Numbered from the stretch's first letter, positions 48,871-58,343 are shown. The stretch is DNA of 64,000 bases from Leptofilum sp041987425 (GCA_041987425.1 JBHIWP010000005.1:12905-76904), one strand, 5' to 3'. Numbers and translations: made by a program. The notes: a model not told the origin generated them from the sequence alone.

Positions 48871-50160
48871 TTATATAGAAGAGTTTACTAACCACTGGAG
48901 TTGTTTCTGCTGTTCTTCTGGCACTCTCTCAACCAAACTGGCACGTTCAGCGAGACTTAGCTGCTTGATTAAAAATTCTGCTGCTTCTTGTGGCAAATCA
49001 TCCAGTAATGCGACCATTTGATTAGGGTAGAGGCCCCACAACAAAATTGCAAATGCGTCTGGTGACATAGCAAACCACCATTCAGCTTGTTCTTCAGATG
49101 ATAAGTGATGCCACAATTGGGCTTGCCCTTCGGCAGGCAACTTTCTAAAAAGGTCAATTCGAGCGTTATGTGAAAGACTTGCCCACAAATCGAATTTCCC
49201 TTTTTCGATCAATTTCGTGGCAAAGGTGATTTTCTGTTGGAATGGCATTTGATCCCATAACCGCATCTGTTCATCATTGGGGAGTCTTCTCCACAAAAGT
49301 GTTTTTCGATATAGTGTGAGCAAGTTCCAATAAATGTCCTTGTCTACTTCACTTAGGTGCACCCATAAAACAGCTCTTTCATCTGAATTCAAGTCTTCCA
49401 GCCAATAATAGTATCTTTTCGTTTCATCCGCCTCCTTCCAGACAGCAAGTATTTCAACAAGTGATTGCTCGCCCCTATGCTTATGGGCATATGCATGCCA
49501 TTGCACTTTGGGACCCCGGAAGTAATCGTTTTTTTCGGCGTTAGATACTTGTCGATTACCTTTGCTTAATTTTTTCTTTAAACGCGCTACTTCTTGTTTT
49601 CCTAACTCCATACCCAAACTATTCAGGTGACCGTTTCCCTCTAATTCTAAGAGTAATGGGATGCTTTCCGTTGGAATGCTAACTTCAAGAATCACGCTTC
49701 CGAGTCGCATACGCAAAATTTTGACTGCGTTTTCAAGGATATTAAGCACATCAGATAATAAAAGTTTCACACCACGAATTAAGCCAGCACGTTGGTTTGA
49801 GGACAATTCTTCCAAATCTATTTTTGGTACCGAGAATTGCACGATTTCTACCTCTTTAAGTATCTTCTTTATCTTTAGATGTATTTCATCAGATGATTTC
49901 TTAAAAATATCATCTTTAAAACGACTGTATTGATAAGGGTTAGCCACCTCCATCAGATTTAGCAATTTTTCAACGCGACCATGCCGAATGCAGTAATCCG
50001 CTAGATTTACCGCCTTCAACGATAAGGGCATATTGTCATGGATATAATCGTGATAGGCATCATAAAAATGATCAAAACAGAACACCTTCAATTCGCTGTC
50101 ATTGAAAGCAGACTGAATCAGTTGGCGTAGGGCTTGAGTATTAAATGATACCTCTTCCAT
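48871..50160 (-). CDS. Death-like effector-associated domain protein with helical repeats
   Basis: Residues 1-90 (LRQLIQSAFNDSELKVFCFD…LADYCIRHGRVEKLL) look like a bacterial Death-like effector-associated domain. Next is a helical segment ending in an α/β unit ILRMRLGSVILEVSIP, like the TRADD-N-type module that accompanies such domains; a similar unit occurs in the kinase at 35491. From about residue 225 to the end are imperfect 11-12-residue repeats (RxxLFRKLPAEGQAQLWHHL…) suggesting an α-solenoid. No enzyme motif is present. It starts 3 bp after hsdMS and is co-transcribed with it. A sensor or adaptor role in defence is inferred. Confidence 0.7.
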   Translation of the reverse strand: MEEVSFNTQALRQLIQSAFNDSELKVFCFDHFYDAYHDYIHDNMPLSLKAVNLADYCIRHGRVEKLLNLMEVANPYQYSRFKDDIFKKSSDEIHLKIKKILKEVEIVQFSVPKIDLEELSSNQRAGLIRGVKLLLSDVLNILENAVKILRMRLGSVILEVSIPTESIPLLLELEGNGHLNSLGMELGKQEVARLKKKLSKGNRQVSNAEKNDYFRGPKVQWHAYAHKHRGEQSLVEILAVWKEADETKRYYYWLEDLNSDERAVLWVHLSEVDKDIYWNLLTLYRKTLLWRRLPNDEQMRLWDQMPFQQKITFATKLIEKGKFDLWASLSHNARIDLFRKLPAEGQAQLWHHLSSEEQAEWWFAMSPDAFAILLWGLYPNQMVALLDDLPQEAAEFLIKQLSLAERASLVERVPEEQQKQLQWLVNSSI

Positions 50161-50163
50161 TGC

Positions 50164-52662
50164 CTATTCTTCCCCCCAAACACAGCCGATTCTGTCCTTG
50201 ATTTTTTGCTCAAAGCGGGTGATGAGCTGGCGGTTGGCCTGGACCAATGCCTGCTCTTCTTCAATTTCGGCAACTATGTTTTGCTGAGTGGTAAGTAGTG
50301 GTGAAGGAACTGGCACTGATGACAATATTTTTTGGTTGAGGTTTTTCATTGTGACGCCAACAGCTTGATCTTCCAAATATGATTTGACTCTTGGGGATGA
50401 AATTTGATGAAAAATAAAGGTTGGATCGGATTGGCCATTTAGCCGAATTACAAAGCAACCCGTACCACAAAGCCATCCATCCATATCTTTAGATATTACG
50501 GCACATCGCCCCATTTCTCCGCGTCTGGCAATGATGATGTCATTCTCACGTACTGCAAAATCCTTCAAACGTTCCCAGGTGGTTTGTGAAATGGTTTTCT
50601 TTTCGTTTGCTATGATGACGCCCTCAACTATATTTTGCGGGTTGATTACTGGTATTCCATTTGTAATGTAATCACTTTGATGCAGAGAAGAGCCAAATGG
50701 ACCGGTCAAAATAGATTCACAGACTTCGCCCAGCTCCATCACTGGCCAATCGGGGTTGAGGGGGATGCGGGGGCGGTAGTTTTCCACCACCTGCCGCGCC
50801 CCGTCGATGATTTTTTGGTAGCTTTCTATCTCGGCGACAATTTCGGCTTGAACGGCTGTTGGGGGCAGCGGAATTTCTAAATCCTTAATTATCTTCTGCG
50901 AAATGTTGGGCTGAGCTCCACCTACACTTAGGCTAACCAAATATTCTGTTCGGTACTTTAGTAGATAGTACAGGTATTCTGGAACAACTCGTTTATTTGG
51001 CAGAATGGCACAAACTGCTTGGTTTGTAGTAGATTCAAATTTAAGAAGCCCAACTTGCCCAGCAGTAGCTCCATACATCGCTACCAAAACAGAATCCGCC
51101 GGGAACATTTTTGCCGACGAATTTTTAAACCCTTCTTCCGAAATGAAATCTTCTGATGCGTAGATAAACCCTTGTGAAATCTCTCCGCTTTTTAACCAGG
51201 GTATGGTCCCGTTTCGCCAGTAGTTTTCGTTTGATTTTAAGGGAGTTCCGCCCGAAGATGTTTCGAAGACATCACCAATTCGTACATATTCATACTTAGA
51301 ATCTTTGCCTATTTGGACTTTATATCTTTCCCCACTTAAGTTGTAGTCGCCATTTTCGGCAATCTCGCTTTTGTCTGCCAGTGTCAGAAGAAAGTATTTT
51401 TCATCGTCAAAAGCGATGCCATTCACCAAGCTGGCTTTGTAATCAATAATCACCCTCAACGCTGCGGGCAAATCGTTTTGCTTAATCTCCCGCCGCTGTG
51501 CGCCCAAATCAAAGCCATCGTGTTCAACCTTCACAAAAGCAATCTGGTCGGTTTGTTTGGCCAGCGCCTTATCCAGCCATAAGATCGAGGTCTTAACGCC
51601 GCTGTACGGGTTAAACACGCCCGCCGGTAAAGAAATTACTCCCACCAAATAATCCTTCACCAGCATTTTGCGCAGCTGCTTATAGGCGTTGCCGCTCTGG
51701 AAAATGATCCCTTCCGGCACAATTACCGCCGCCCGGCCGTTGGGGCTAAGATGTTCGGCAATGTAATCGACAAACAGCACTTCAGACCGTTTCGACTGCA
51801 CCGAAAACCGCTTGTGCGGCCGAATACCGCCCTTGGGCGACATGAACGGGGGATTGGCCATGATGATGTCAAAATATTCATTCCAGCGGTCATCGCTGGT
51901 CAGCGTGTCATATTCATAAATGTGCGGGTCGGTAAAGCCGTGCAGATACAAATTCACCAGCGACAGCCGCACCATGTCCGGTGAAATATCGTACCCTTGA
52001 ATGTTGTTCAGCAGTCTGGTGCGTTCATCGGGGGTCAGGGCTGCCCCGGAACGGCCGTTTTTGGCATTAGCCGCCATGATGTGCTTGTAAGAAGAGATGA
52101 GGAAACCGGCCGTGCCGCAGGCAGGGTCCAAAATTTTATCATGCTTTTGGGGGTCAATCACCTGCACCATAAAATCAATAATGTGGCGCGGCGTGCGGAA
52201 CTGCCCCGCATCCCCCTGGCTGCCCAATACGGAAAGCAAATATTCAAACGCATCCCCCAGCCGCTCACTGTGGTCATAGGTAAATTCATTGATAATCTTG
52301 AGGAAGCTTTTCAACGTTTCCGGGTCACGGTAAGGTAGGTACGCATTCTTGAAGATATCACGGAACAAAGGGGGAATTCCCTCATTTTCCGTCATTTTGG
52401 TAATCGCTTCCCCGTACAGGTTCAGCACTTCATGGCCGCCCCGCCCCGGTGCCATCAATTTGGCCCAGCTATATTTGGCATACTCGCCCACAAAAAAGTT
52501 GCGATCCCCGCCCAGCTCTTCCGCTTCCGCGTCCATATCATCCATGAATTTGTAAATCAGGGCGATGGTGATTTGTTCAACCTGGCTTTTGGGATCGGGC
52601 ACTTTGCCCACCAAAATATCACGGGCCGTATCAATGCGCCGTTTGGTTTCGTTGTCTAGCAT
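50164..52662 (-). CDS. Type I restriction-modification fused methyltransferase-specificity protein (HsdM-HsdS)
   Basis: The first ~470 residues are an N6-adenine methyltransferase of the HsdM type, with the AdoMet motif ILDPACGTAGFLISSYKH and the catalytic NPPF in MANPPFMSPKGG. The last ~360 residues have the layout of HsdS: two target-recognition domains (first SGGTPLKSNENYW…GATAGQVG, second GPFGSSLHQSDYITNGIPV) each followed by a conserved helix (EIVAEIESYQKIIDG; NIVAEIEEEQALVQA). Normally these are two proteins. One chain would fix the M:S ratio at 1:1. It lies 11 bp after hsdR and 3 bp before the death-domain gene. Confidence 0.9.
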   Translation of the reverse strand: MLDNETKRRIDTARDILVGKVPDPKSQVEQITIALIYKFMDDMDAEAEELGGDRNFFVGEYAKYSWAKLMAPGRGGHEVLNLYGEAITKMTENEGIPPLFRDIFKNAYLPYRDPETLKSFLKIINEFTYDHSERLGDAFEYLLSVLGSQGDAGQFRTPRHIIDFMVQVIDPQKHDKILDPACGTAGFLISSYKHIMAANAKNGRSGAALTPDERTRLLNNIQGYDISPDMVRLSLVNLYLHGFTDPHIYEYDTLTSDDRWNEYFDIIMANPPFMSPKGGIRPHKRFSVQSKRSEVLFVDYIAEHLSPNGRAAVIVPEGIIFQSGNAYKQLRKMLVKDYLVGVISLPAGVFNPYSGVKTSILWLDKALAKQTDQIAFVKVEHDGFDLGAQRREIKQNDLPAALRVIIDYKASLVNGIAFDDEKYFLLTLADKSEIAENGDYNLSGERYKVQIGKDSKYEYVRIGDVFETSSGGTPLKSNENYWRNGTIPWLKSGEISQGFIYASEDFISEEGFKNSSAKMFPADSVLVAMYGATAGQVGLLKFESTTNQAVCAILPNKRVVPEYLYYLLKYRTEYLVSLSVGGAQPNISQKIIKDLEIPLPPTAVQAEIVAEIESYQKIIDGARQVVENYRPRIPLNPDWPVMELGEVCESILTGPFGSSLHQSDYITNGIPVINPQNIVEGVIIANEKKTISQTTWERLKDFAVRENDIIIARRGEMGRCAVISKDMDGWLCGTGCFVIRLNGQSDPTFIFHQISSPRVKSYLEDQAVGVTMKNLNQKILSSVPVPSPLLTTQQNIVAEIEEEQALVQANRQLITRFEQKIKDRIGCVWGEE

Positions 52663-52673
52663 AAAATTCCTTT

Positions 52674-55217
52674 TTAGGTCATAAATTGATTCAGGGAAAT
52701 GTAATCCTTGATGTATTCAGGAATGCGCGTGCGCCATTCTCTTGGCACGGCCTTAAAATCCTGCATGGTGAAGCTGGGATTGGTGTTCAGGTCAGTAAAG
52801 CGCCGGTTTTCAATGATCTCCCGCAGCCGCTGATCGGTGGCATACGCCTTAAAATAATATTTCAGGGCTATGAGGCTATCTGCTTCTTCTGGTTTGGCAT
52901 CGGCCAAAAACTTGGCAAACTCTTCTTCTAGCAGCTCATCTTTGCTCTTGAATTCGGCAATCAGGCCAAACGCTTTTTCAACGAGTTCTCGCAACGGCAG
53001 CCGCCGGTCCACCCCGGCCGCTTTGCGTAATTTTTCTTCCGTAAAGAACTCCTGTGGTTTATCCAGAACATTTTCCCGAACGTATTCAACCACCCGATCC
53101 CAACGCCCTTCCAGAACGTTTTCCTTGATGAATTGATCGGCCGTCACCGTTTGTTCAAACCGCTGGTAAAACATGCGGTCAATCTTCATGCCGTCCGCGC
53201 CAACGGTTGTTTCCTTCAACGCCGTCAGCTTATCCGGGTCAAAGTTTTCATACGCATCCAGATAGACCACCGTCCGCCCATCGTCACCATCCCCGCCGCT
53301 TCCCGGCTGGCTGCTGCGAACTGGCAGCTTGAGCACCTGATCATAGTTGTACTCTTCTTCAAAGTATTCACAGTTGGCAAAAAAATCAAACAGCTTGTAA
53401 CTGCTTTTATCCGCTTTTACGATTTGGTCTTTTAGCGTATCATCAAACAGGTTTTCCAAAAAGTTATGCTTGCGCGTGCCCCGGCCTTTAATTTGGATGA
53501 AGTCGGTCGGGGAAAAAATCGGTCGCATCAGGCACAGGTTCAAAATGTCCGGACAGTCATAGCCGGTGGACATCATCCCCACCGTTACACAAACCCGCGC
53601 CTTGCTCGTTTTGTACGCTGGCAAAAAGTTAGCCGATCCCAGCAAATTATTGTTGGAGAAGTTCACCGTAAACTGCTGCGCGTCTGTAATCACTGAAGTC
53701 ACCTGCACGGCAAAATCAGAGTTGTATTTGCCGGGGAAGAGCTGGTCGGCCATCTCGTTGAGAATCTGGGCCAGCTTGGCCGCGTGCTTTTGGCTCACAG
53801 AAAAGACAATGCTTTTGCCAATTTCGCCGCTGATCGGATCGCGCAGTGCGTTTTCCAGAAACGTTTTGCAGTACAGTCGGTTGGTCGTTTCAGAGAAGAA
53901 CTTCTTTTCAAAATCTTTATGGCTAAACGACTGCTCTTCCTCATCCCCCTCATCTGAAATGATAATGGCCGAATACCCTTCATCAGACAGCAGTTGTGTG
54001 GTCACATCCGTGCGGGCATCCACCACCGTCGGGTTAATCAGGTAGCCATCGTTCACCCCATCCAGCAGCGAATAACGGAAGGTTGGCTCGCCACTTTCGC
54101 AGCCAAAGGTCCGGTAAGTGTCCAGCATCAGCCGCCGTTCCGTTTCACGCGGATCACGGCCGTTTTTAATCTCGCCGTGCTTTTTCAGATAATCTTTAGG
54201 CGTAGCCGTCAACCCCAGCTTGTACCCTACAAAATATTCAAATACTGCCCGCGCATTGCCGCCAATCGAGCGATGGGCCTCATCAGAAATAACCAGATCA
54301 AAATCGGTTGGGGAAAAGAGCCGCTTGTATTTGTTGTTGAACAGCAGCGATTGCACGGTGGTCACCACAATTTCAGCCCAGTGCCAATCATCTCGCTGTG
54401 CTTTGTAAATCACGGTTTTGTAATCATTCTTGAGCAGGAAGGTGAACTGCTTTTCCGCCTGGTCTTCCAACTCTAACCGGTCCACCAAAAAGAGTACCCG
54501 CTTGGCATTACCCGTCCGCAAAAAGAGCTTAATCACCGCAGCGGCCGTTAGCGTCTTGCCAGTGCCGGTGGCCATCTCAAACAAAAAGCGGTCCTTTTTT
54601 TCTTTCACCGCTTCTTGAATTATATGCACCGCCCGCTTCTGGTATTTGCGTAAAAATCTCAGCTTGTTGGTTTCAATGAATAACGGCCGTTCGTCTTCAT
54701 TTTTCCAGCCCGCCGCCTGTTGATAAGTGGGGTATTGGGTCAGGGCAATGTAATCATCATCGACCAGTTCCTTGATCAATCGCTCCGGGTTAGGCTTAAC
54801 CGCTGCATATCCCTTCACCGATTCAGGCCGGGGGAAGTCGGTAATCAGGTAAGGGTTGCCCCGCTCCAAGTCCCAAAAATAATGCAGATTCCCATTAGAC
54901 AGCAGCACAAACCGGCAGTTCTTCGACCTGGCATATTTCCGCGCCTGTTCTTTACCGTAAAGCGGACTTTTCTCTTCTGACTTAGCTTCCAGCACAATCA
55001 AAGGACGCTCATTTTCATCTAACAGAAGAAAGTCTAAAAAGCCACGCTCTGTTTTTTGGAAGTCTTCACCAAAAGCATCAAATTCAGTTCGAGTAATGTT
55101 GGTATGCAGTTCCAGGCAGATGTTGGCACGGCCGTTTTCATCATCAAAGAAGCGCCAACCAGCAGCTTCCAAAAGTCGGTTGATTTTGATTCTGGCTTTA
55201 GCTTCGTTTTGGGCCAT
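52674..55217 (-). CDS. hsdR: Type I restriction enzyme R subunit
   Basis: The R subunit translocates DNA with ATP and cuts it. The N-terminal nuclease has the PD-(D/E)xK-like FLDFLLLDENERPLIVLEAKS segment with D…EAK. Helicase motif I is EMATGTGKTLTAAAV, motif II SDEAHRS, and the later helicase motif QIKGRGTRKHN is visible. The C-terminal ~200 residues are helical and bind the MS complex. The 847-residue size is normal. It is the first gene of a minus-strand run and starts at ATG 55217. A 440-bp gap separates it from the upstream serine recombinase. Confidence 0.92.
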   Translation of the reverse strand: MAQNEAKARIKINRLLEAAGWRFFDDENGRANICLELHTNITRTEFDAFGEDFQKTERGFLDFLLLDENERPLIVLEAKSEEKSPLYGKEQARKYARSKNCRFVLLSNGNLHYFWDLERGNPYLITDFPRPESVKGYAAVKPNPERLIKELVDDDYIALTQYPTYQQAAGWKNEDERPLFIETNKLRFLRKYQKRAVHIIQEAVKEKKDRFLFEMATGTGKTLTAAAVIKLFLRTGNAKRVLFLVDRLELEDQAEKQFTFLLKNDYKTVIYKAQRDDWHWAEIVVTTVQSLLFNNKYKRLFSPTDFDLVISDEAHRSIGGNARAVFEYFVGYKLGLTATPKDYLKKHGEIKNGRDPRETERRLMLDTYRTFGCESGEPTFRYSLLDGVNDGYLINPTVVDARTDVTTQLLSDEGYSAIIISDEGDEEEQSFSHKDFEKKFFSETTNRLYCKTFLENALRDPISGEIGKSIVFSVSQKHAAKLAQILNEMADQLFPGKYNSDFAVQVTSVITDAQQFTVNFSNNNLLGSANFLPAYKTSKARVCVTVGMMSTGYDCPDILNLCLMRPIFSPTDFIQIKGRGTRKHNFLENLFDDTLKDQIVKADKSSYKLFDFFANCEYFEEEYNYDQVLKLPVRSSQPGSGGDGDDGRTVVYLDAYENFDPDKLTALKETTVGADGMKIDRMFYQRFEQTVTADQFIKENVLEGRWDRVVEYVRENVLDKPQEFFTEEKLRKAAGVDRRLPLRELVEKAFGLIAEFKSKDELLEEEFAKFLADAKPEEADSLIALKYYFKAYATDQRLREIIENRRFTDLNTNPSFTMQDFKAVPREWRTRIPEYIKDYISLNQFMT

Positions 55218-55658
55218 TGGGTTCTCTAGGAGGATTTCTTTTTAGTTTGCACGATAATGCTTAACAATACTAATATTAGCTTGACTTTTACATTAAGACG
55301 AGAGGGGAATCACATATTTCCACATCGCCTGAGGTTGAAGCTATACGGATCAAGTTCTGGAAGCCCAAACAGGCTTGTAAAAGAGTCGCTCCGGCTTTTC
55401 ATAGGTAGCAGGGCGTTTGCGATGTCGCACCCGGCAGACAAACCCGATATAGTATTACCTTGCCCCTTTACTCCTACCTTCTTGGAAAACCGAACCAAAA
55501 ATGATAGCATTGCCCCGCACATCCCCTGGGAAAAGGATGCCTTCCATTTGATGCAAGGTAAAAGAACAGAACTATGATCGAACTCATTGGCAACATGCAG
55601 ATGTTTCCGACCCCGTGAAACCATCTTTTTCACCAGATTTTTCCGATTTGCCAGCCGA
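55218..55658. other. Gene-poor 440-bp stretch between hsdR and the serine recombinase
   Basis: Overlapping open frames of 106-107 codons run on both strands (55257-55577 and 55310-55633), but neither has a ribosome site, family motif or expected composition. The junction sits at the likely edge of the mobile element, so the region could contain its attachment site, a promoter for hsdR or a structured RNA. I do not see an inverted or direct repeat that settles it. Confidence 0.35.
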
Positions 55659-57281
55659 TTATGCCTTTTTAACCGTTACGGCCGTTTCCCCCATCGCTAC
55701 CAATTCACTACCAAAAGCCCCGCTAATTGTTAGCTGCCCCGTATCATCGTGATAGACACATTCCACCTGCAACGCCTCCAGGAGCTGCTGTTTTTGCTCA
55801 AACGTGGCCCCGTCCAGCCGTTTGCTAATTTCTACACGCAAATGCTTCAAAGTAGCTTCCCGGTCCGGATCAAGGGGGATCATCTCGTTGTGGCTGGCCC
55901 TTTTTTTATCAATCGAATTTTGTCGTTCCTTTATGGCATCTTTGAGCTTTTGCTTTCTTTCTCTGAAATGTTTCTTATTGAGATCGCCACTTTCTACAAG
56001 GTCCAACAATCTTTCGATACCTGCACGATCCTTTTCGTTTTGGACTTCCAAAGCAACAATATCTTGTTCGAGTATCTTTTTGGCTCGAATTGTTTCCTGC
56101 TGGTTGGCTTCAATTTTGCCAAACAGTTTGGTTTCATCTAAAAGTAGCTCATACAGGTAATTCCAAACGGCCGTTTCCACTGGTTCCCCTAAAACGTTGC
56201 GTACTTTGCAACTTACTGGAGACTTTACACCATAAGCATACTTACGAGCGCAGCGATATGATTGAGTTTTCTTTTTGGTGGTGTGTCCAGCCATAGCTCC
56301 ACCACACCGACCGCAGCGAAAGCGGCCGCGTAGAAGATACTTATATTTGGTTGGCCTATAATTACGCTTTTTGAATTTTTCTATCTGTTTCTGCGCAGCT
56401 TCCCATAACTCGTCAGAAACGATAGCTGGAACCTCAACTGGGATCGGCTTTTTGCCCCTTGTGACCTTGGATTTCACTCCCTCTGACGAATCAACGCGGG
56501 TCACACGATTCTTGCCATAGTGCCAAATTCCTTTGTAAGTTTCATTAGTCAAAATGCCCCGAACGGTATCATTGTGCCAACGGCCGTATTCACCCAGCTT
56601 CTTTTTATTGACTTTATCTATGTCAGAAAGTGTTGGCACCTTCATAGCCGTCAAGCGTTTGGCAATCTTATAAGGAGTCAATCCTTCATAGACACACCAT
56701 TCAAACATCTTAAGCACGGTTTTTGCTTCATTTGGCACAATCACCATTTCACAACTAATTTTGTGTCTCGTTTGCGGATGGTATTCGTTTTCAAACTTGT
56801 ATCCATACGGCCGATATGGTGAAGCAATGACCCGGCCTCTGTTAGCCCACGCTTTTTTTCCTTCCACTGTACGCCGCCGGATATTGATTCTTTCGATTCC
56901 TGAAACAAGCATATCAGTAGCTTTTAACGCCATACCCTCAACAGTTGTCTCATCACGTCCAGGTGAAGCATATTCAATGATTGCCCTGTTCATTTCTGCC
57001 AATAGTTCACATTTGGTAATAGTCTCACCACGGCCCAACCGATCAGGAATATCGACAACCAGAACATCAACCTGTCCATCTGAAGCCAATTCCAAAAACC
57101 GATTGAATTCACTTCTTGCCAAAACAAAGGAACCAGAAATGATTTCTTTCATTTCTTCGATGACAATATAATCTTTGCTTAATGCGTATTCACGCGCAAC
57201 AGATAATTGCCGTTCCAGGGAGCTATTCTGTGTTTGATCTTGGGTGCTCACCCGTGAATATAAAATTGCTCGTTTATTCAT
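55659..57281 (-). CDS. Large serine recombinase
   Basis: The start is ATG 57281, after GAGGGGTATT; a longer frame upstream is not family-like. The N-terminal resolvase domain has AILYSRVSTQDQ with the active serine (YSRVS) and the VLVVDIPDRLGRG motif. A 'recombinase' domain follows (NEAKTVLKMFEWCVYEGLTPYKIAKRLT), then a zinc ribbon (CGRCGGAMAGHT…CARKYAYG). Residues about 400-480 are coiled-coil, as in phage integrases of this class. At 540 residues it is a typical large serine integrase. It should join attP to attB; the excisionase may be the HTH protein at 58393. Confidence 0.93.
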   Translation of the reverse strand: MNKRAILYSRVSTQDQTQNSSLERQLSVAREYALSKDYIVIEEMKEIISGSFVLARSEFNRFLELASDGQVDVLVVDIPDRLGRGETITKCELLAEMNRAIIEYASPGRDETTVEGMALKATDMLVSGIERINIRRRTVEGKKAWANRGRVIASPYRPYGYKFENEYHPQTRHKISCEMVIVPNEAKTVLKMFEWCVYEGLTPYKIAKRLTAMKVPTLSDIDKVNKKKLGEYGRWHNDTVRGILTNETYKGIWHYGKNRVTRVDSSEGVKSKVTRGKKPIPVEVPAIVSDELWEAAQKQIEKFKKRNYRPTKYKYLLRGRFRCGRCGGAMAGHTTKKKTQSYRCARKYAYGVKSPVSCKVRNVLGEPVETAVWNYLYELLLDETKLFGKIEANQQETIRAKKILEQDIVALEVQNEKDRAGIERLLDLVESGDLNKKHFRERKQKLKDAIKERQNSIDKKRASHNEMIPLDPDREATLKHLRVEISKRLDGATFEQKQQLLEALQVECVYHDDTGQLTISGAFGSELVAMGETAVTVKKA

Positions 57282-57337
57282 TTCAATACCCCTCAAAGAA
57301 AAAGGGATGAATACGGCCGTATCCATCCCCACCAAAT

Positions 57338-57574
57338 CTAAACATTCAAAGAAGCCAAAATTTCCTGTGGCGACATGAAGAACGGTTTGACTTCGCACCG
57401 CGTATGCAGCTCGCCGGTGCCGTCCAAACGGCCGTATTCCACAATCAATTCAGCCTGTTCGTGACTTTCGGTTTGCCACTGTCTGATTTCGATAAAGCAA
57501 TCACCAACCTCCTGGGGTATTTGTTGGTGCAGAATAGAAAGCACTACTACCGTTTGAGTTGTTGTTATTAACAC
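57338..57574 (-). CDS. Small hypothetical protein (78 aa)
   Basis: A GTG start at 57574 is preceded by GGGAGAG, and a GTAGC/GCTAC hairpin lies just upstream of that site (57589-57602), possibly controlling translation. The protein begins with β-strand-like sequence TTTQTVVVLSIL and ends FMSPQEILASLNV. It has no known motif. It sits between the recombinase and a 136-residue orphan and overlaps only the unlikely long version of the recombinase. It is probably an accessory gene of the element. Confidence 0.5.
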   Translation of the reverse strand: MLITTTQTVVVLSILHQQIPQEVGDCFIEIRQWQTESHEQAELIVEYGRLDGTGELHTRCEVKPFFMSPQEILASLNV

Positions 57575-57668
57575 TGTTTGTCTCTCCCGTAGCTATCGCT
57601 ACAATTAGGAGTGAGATAGTCCCAACGCCCGGTCAAAAGCACGGGACTGCCTCACCATTGGGTCGTGT

Positions 57669-58079
57669 CTAAGATTGTTCTTTGGACACGTCCTTTTTGT
57701 TTTCTGTTTCTAACCACGTCAAAATCACATCGCTGGGGGTAGCAATCAGCCAGCGCCAATATTCTGGCCACGGCCGTTTCTGCTCAAGCTGCTGGGCAGA
57801 CGGCCGTAAGGTCTCATCAAGCTGAAGCCGCTGTTTGGCTAAGATTTCCCACGTTGCTTGATCGGTTTCCTCTTTTTCGGCCGTCAGCACAACCAGCGCC
57901 CATTGAAAAACCTTTTCAAAAGCCAGCCGCTTTTCATCTTCTTCAAATTGCCAGGGATGATCGCCATAAACCACCGGCCAGCCCTGGCAGCGCATAAGCT
58001 CAACAACCCGGTGACCATCGCTTGATGTGGCTGCCGTGCCAATGTGCTCTTCACTGACAAAGTACAAATTGTTGTTCAT
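57669..58079 (-). CDS. Hypothetical protein (136 aa) of the mobile element
   Basis: ATG 58079 follows AAGGAAGGATTTT. The soluble protein begins MNNNLYFVSEEHIGTAATSS and contains MRCQGWPVVYGDHPWQFEEDEKR in parts, then a Trp- and Glu-rich helix-forming region (QWALVVLTAEKEE) and a C-terminus with WLIATPSDVILTWLE. I do not recognise a family. It follows a clear terminator at 58170-58198, so it likely has its own promoter in the 58199-58392 gap or reads through. Confidence 0.5.
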   Translation of the reverse strand: MNNNLYFVSEEHIGTAATSSDGHRVVELMRCQGWPVVYGDHPWQFEEDEKRLAFEKVFQWALVVLTAEKEETDQATWEILAKQRLQLDETLRPSAQQLEQKRPWPEYWRWLIATPSDVILTWLETENKKDVSKEQS

Positions 58080-58169
58080 AAAATCCTTCCTTGTTGAAAA
58101 ACTGAAAGCTGTAAAATTGAAATCACACGGCCGTTTCATCAAACCATTGGCATCACCTCCAAAACAAAA

Positions 58170-58198
58170 AGCCTCACCACCAGGAAGGCAGTGAGGCT
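58170..58198 (-). terminator. Intrinsic terminator after the excisionase-like gene
   Basis: AGCCTCAC (58170-58177) pairs with GTGAGGCT (58191-58198). On the minus strand it is followed by TTTTTGTTTTGG. It closes the run of small genes that ends at 58393. Confidence 0.8.
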
Positions 58199-58343
58199 AA
58201 AAAAGGCAATGCATATGCCGTGCACAATCATGCGCCTGGCATTGGCCTATGCTACAATTTTGTCAGCCCGTCGCTGCCCATACAGCGGTTGGGTTAGGGC
58301 CATGTGATTGTTAGCGCAATTGCACGGCCCGCATTTAAGGAAA

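Noticed and set aside
55257..55633. Two opposite-strand frames of 106-107 codons
   Set aside because: There is no start signal or family motif on either strand; kept only as part of the gap description.
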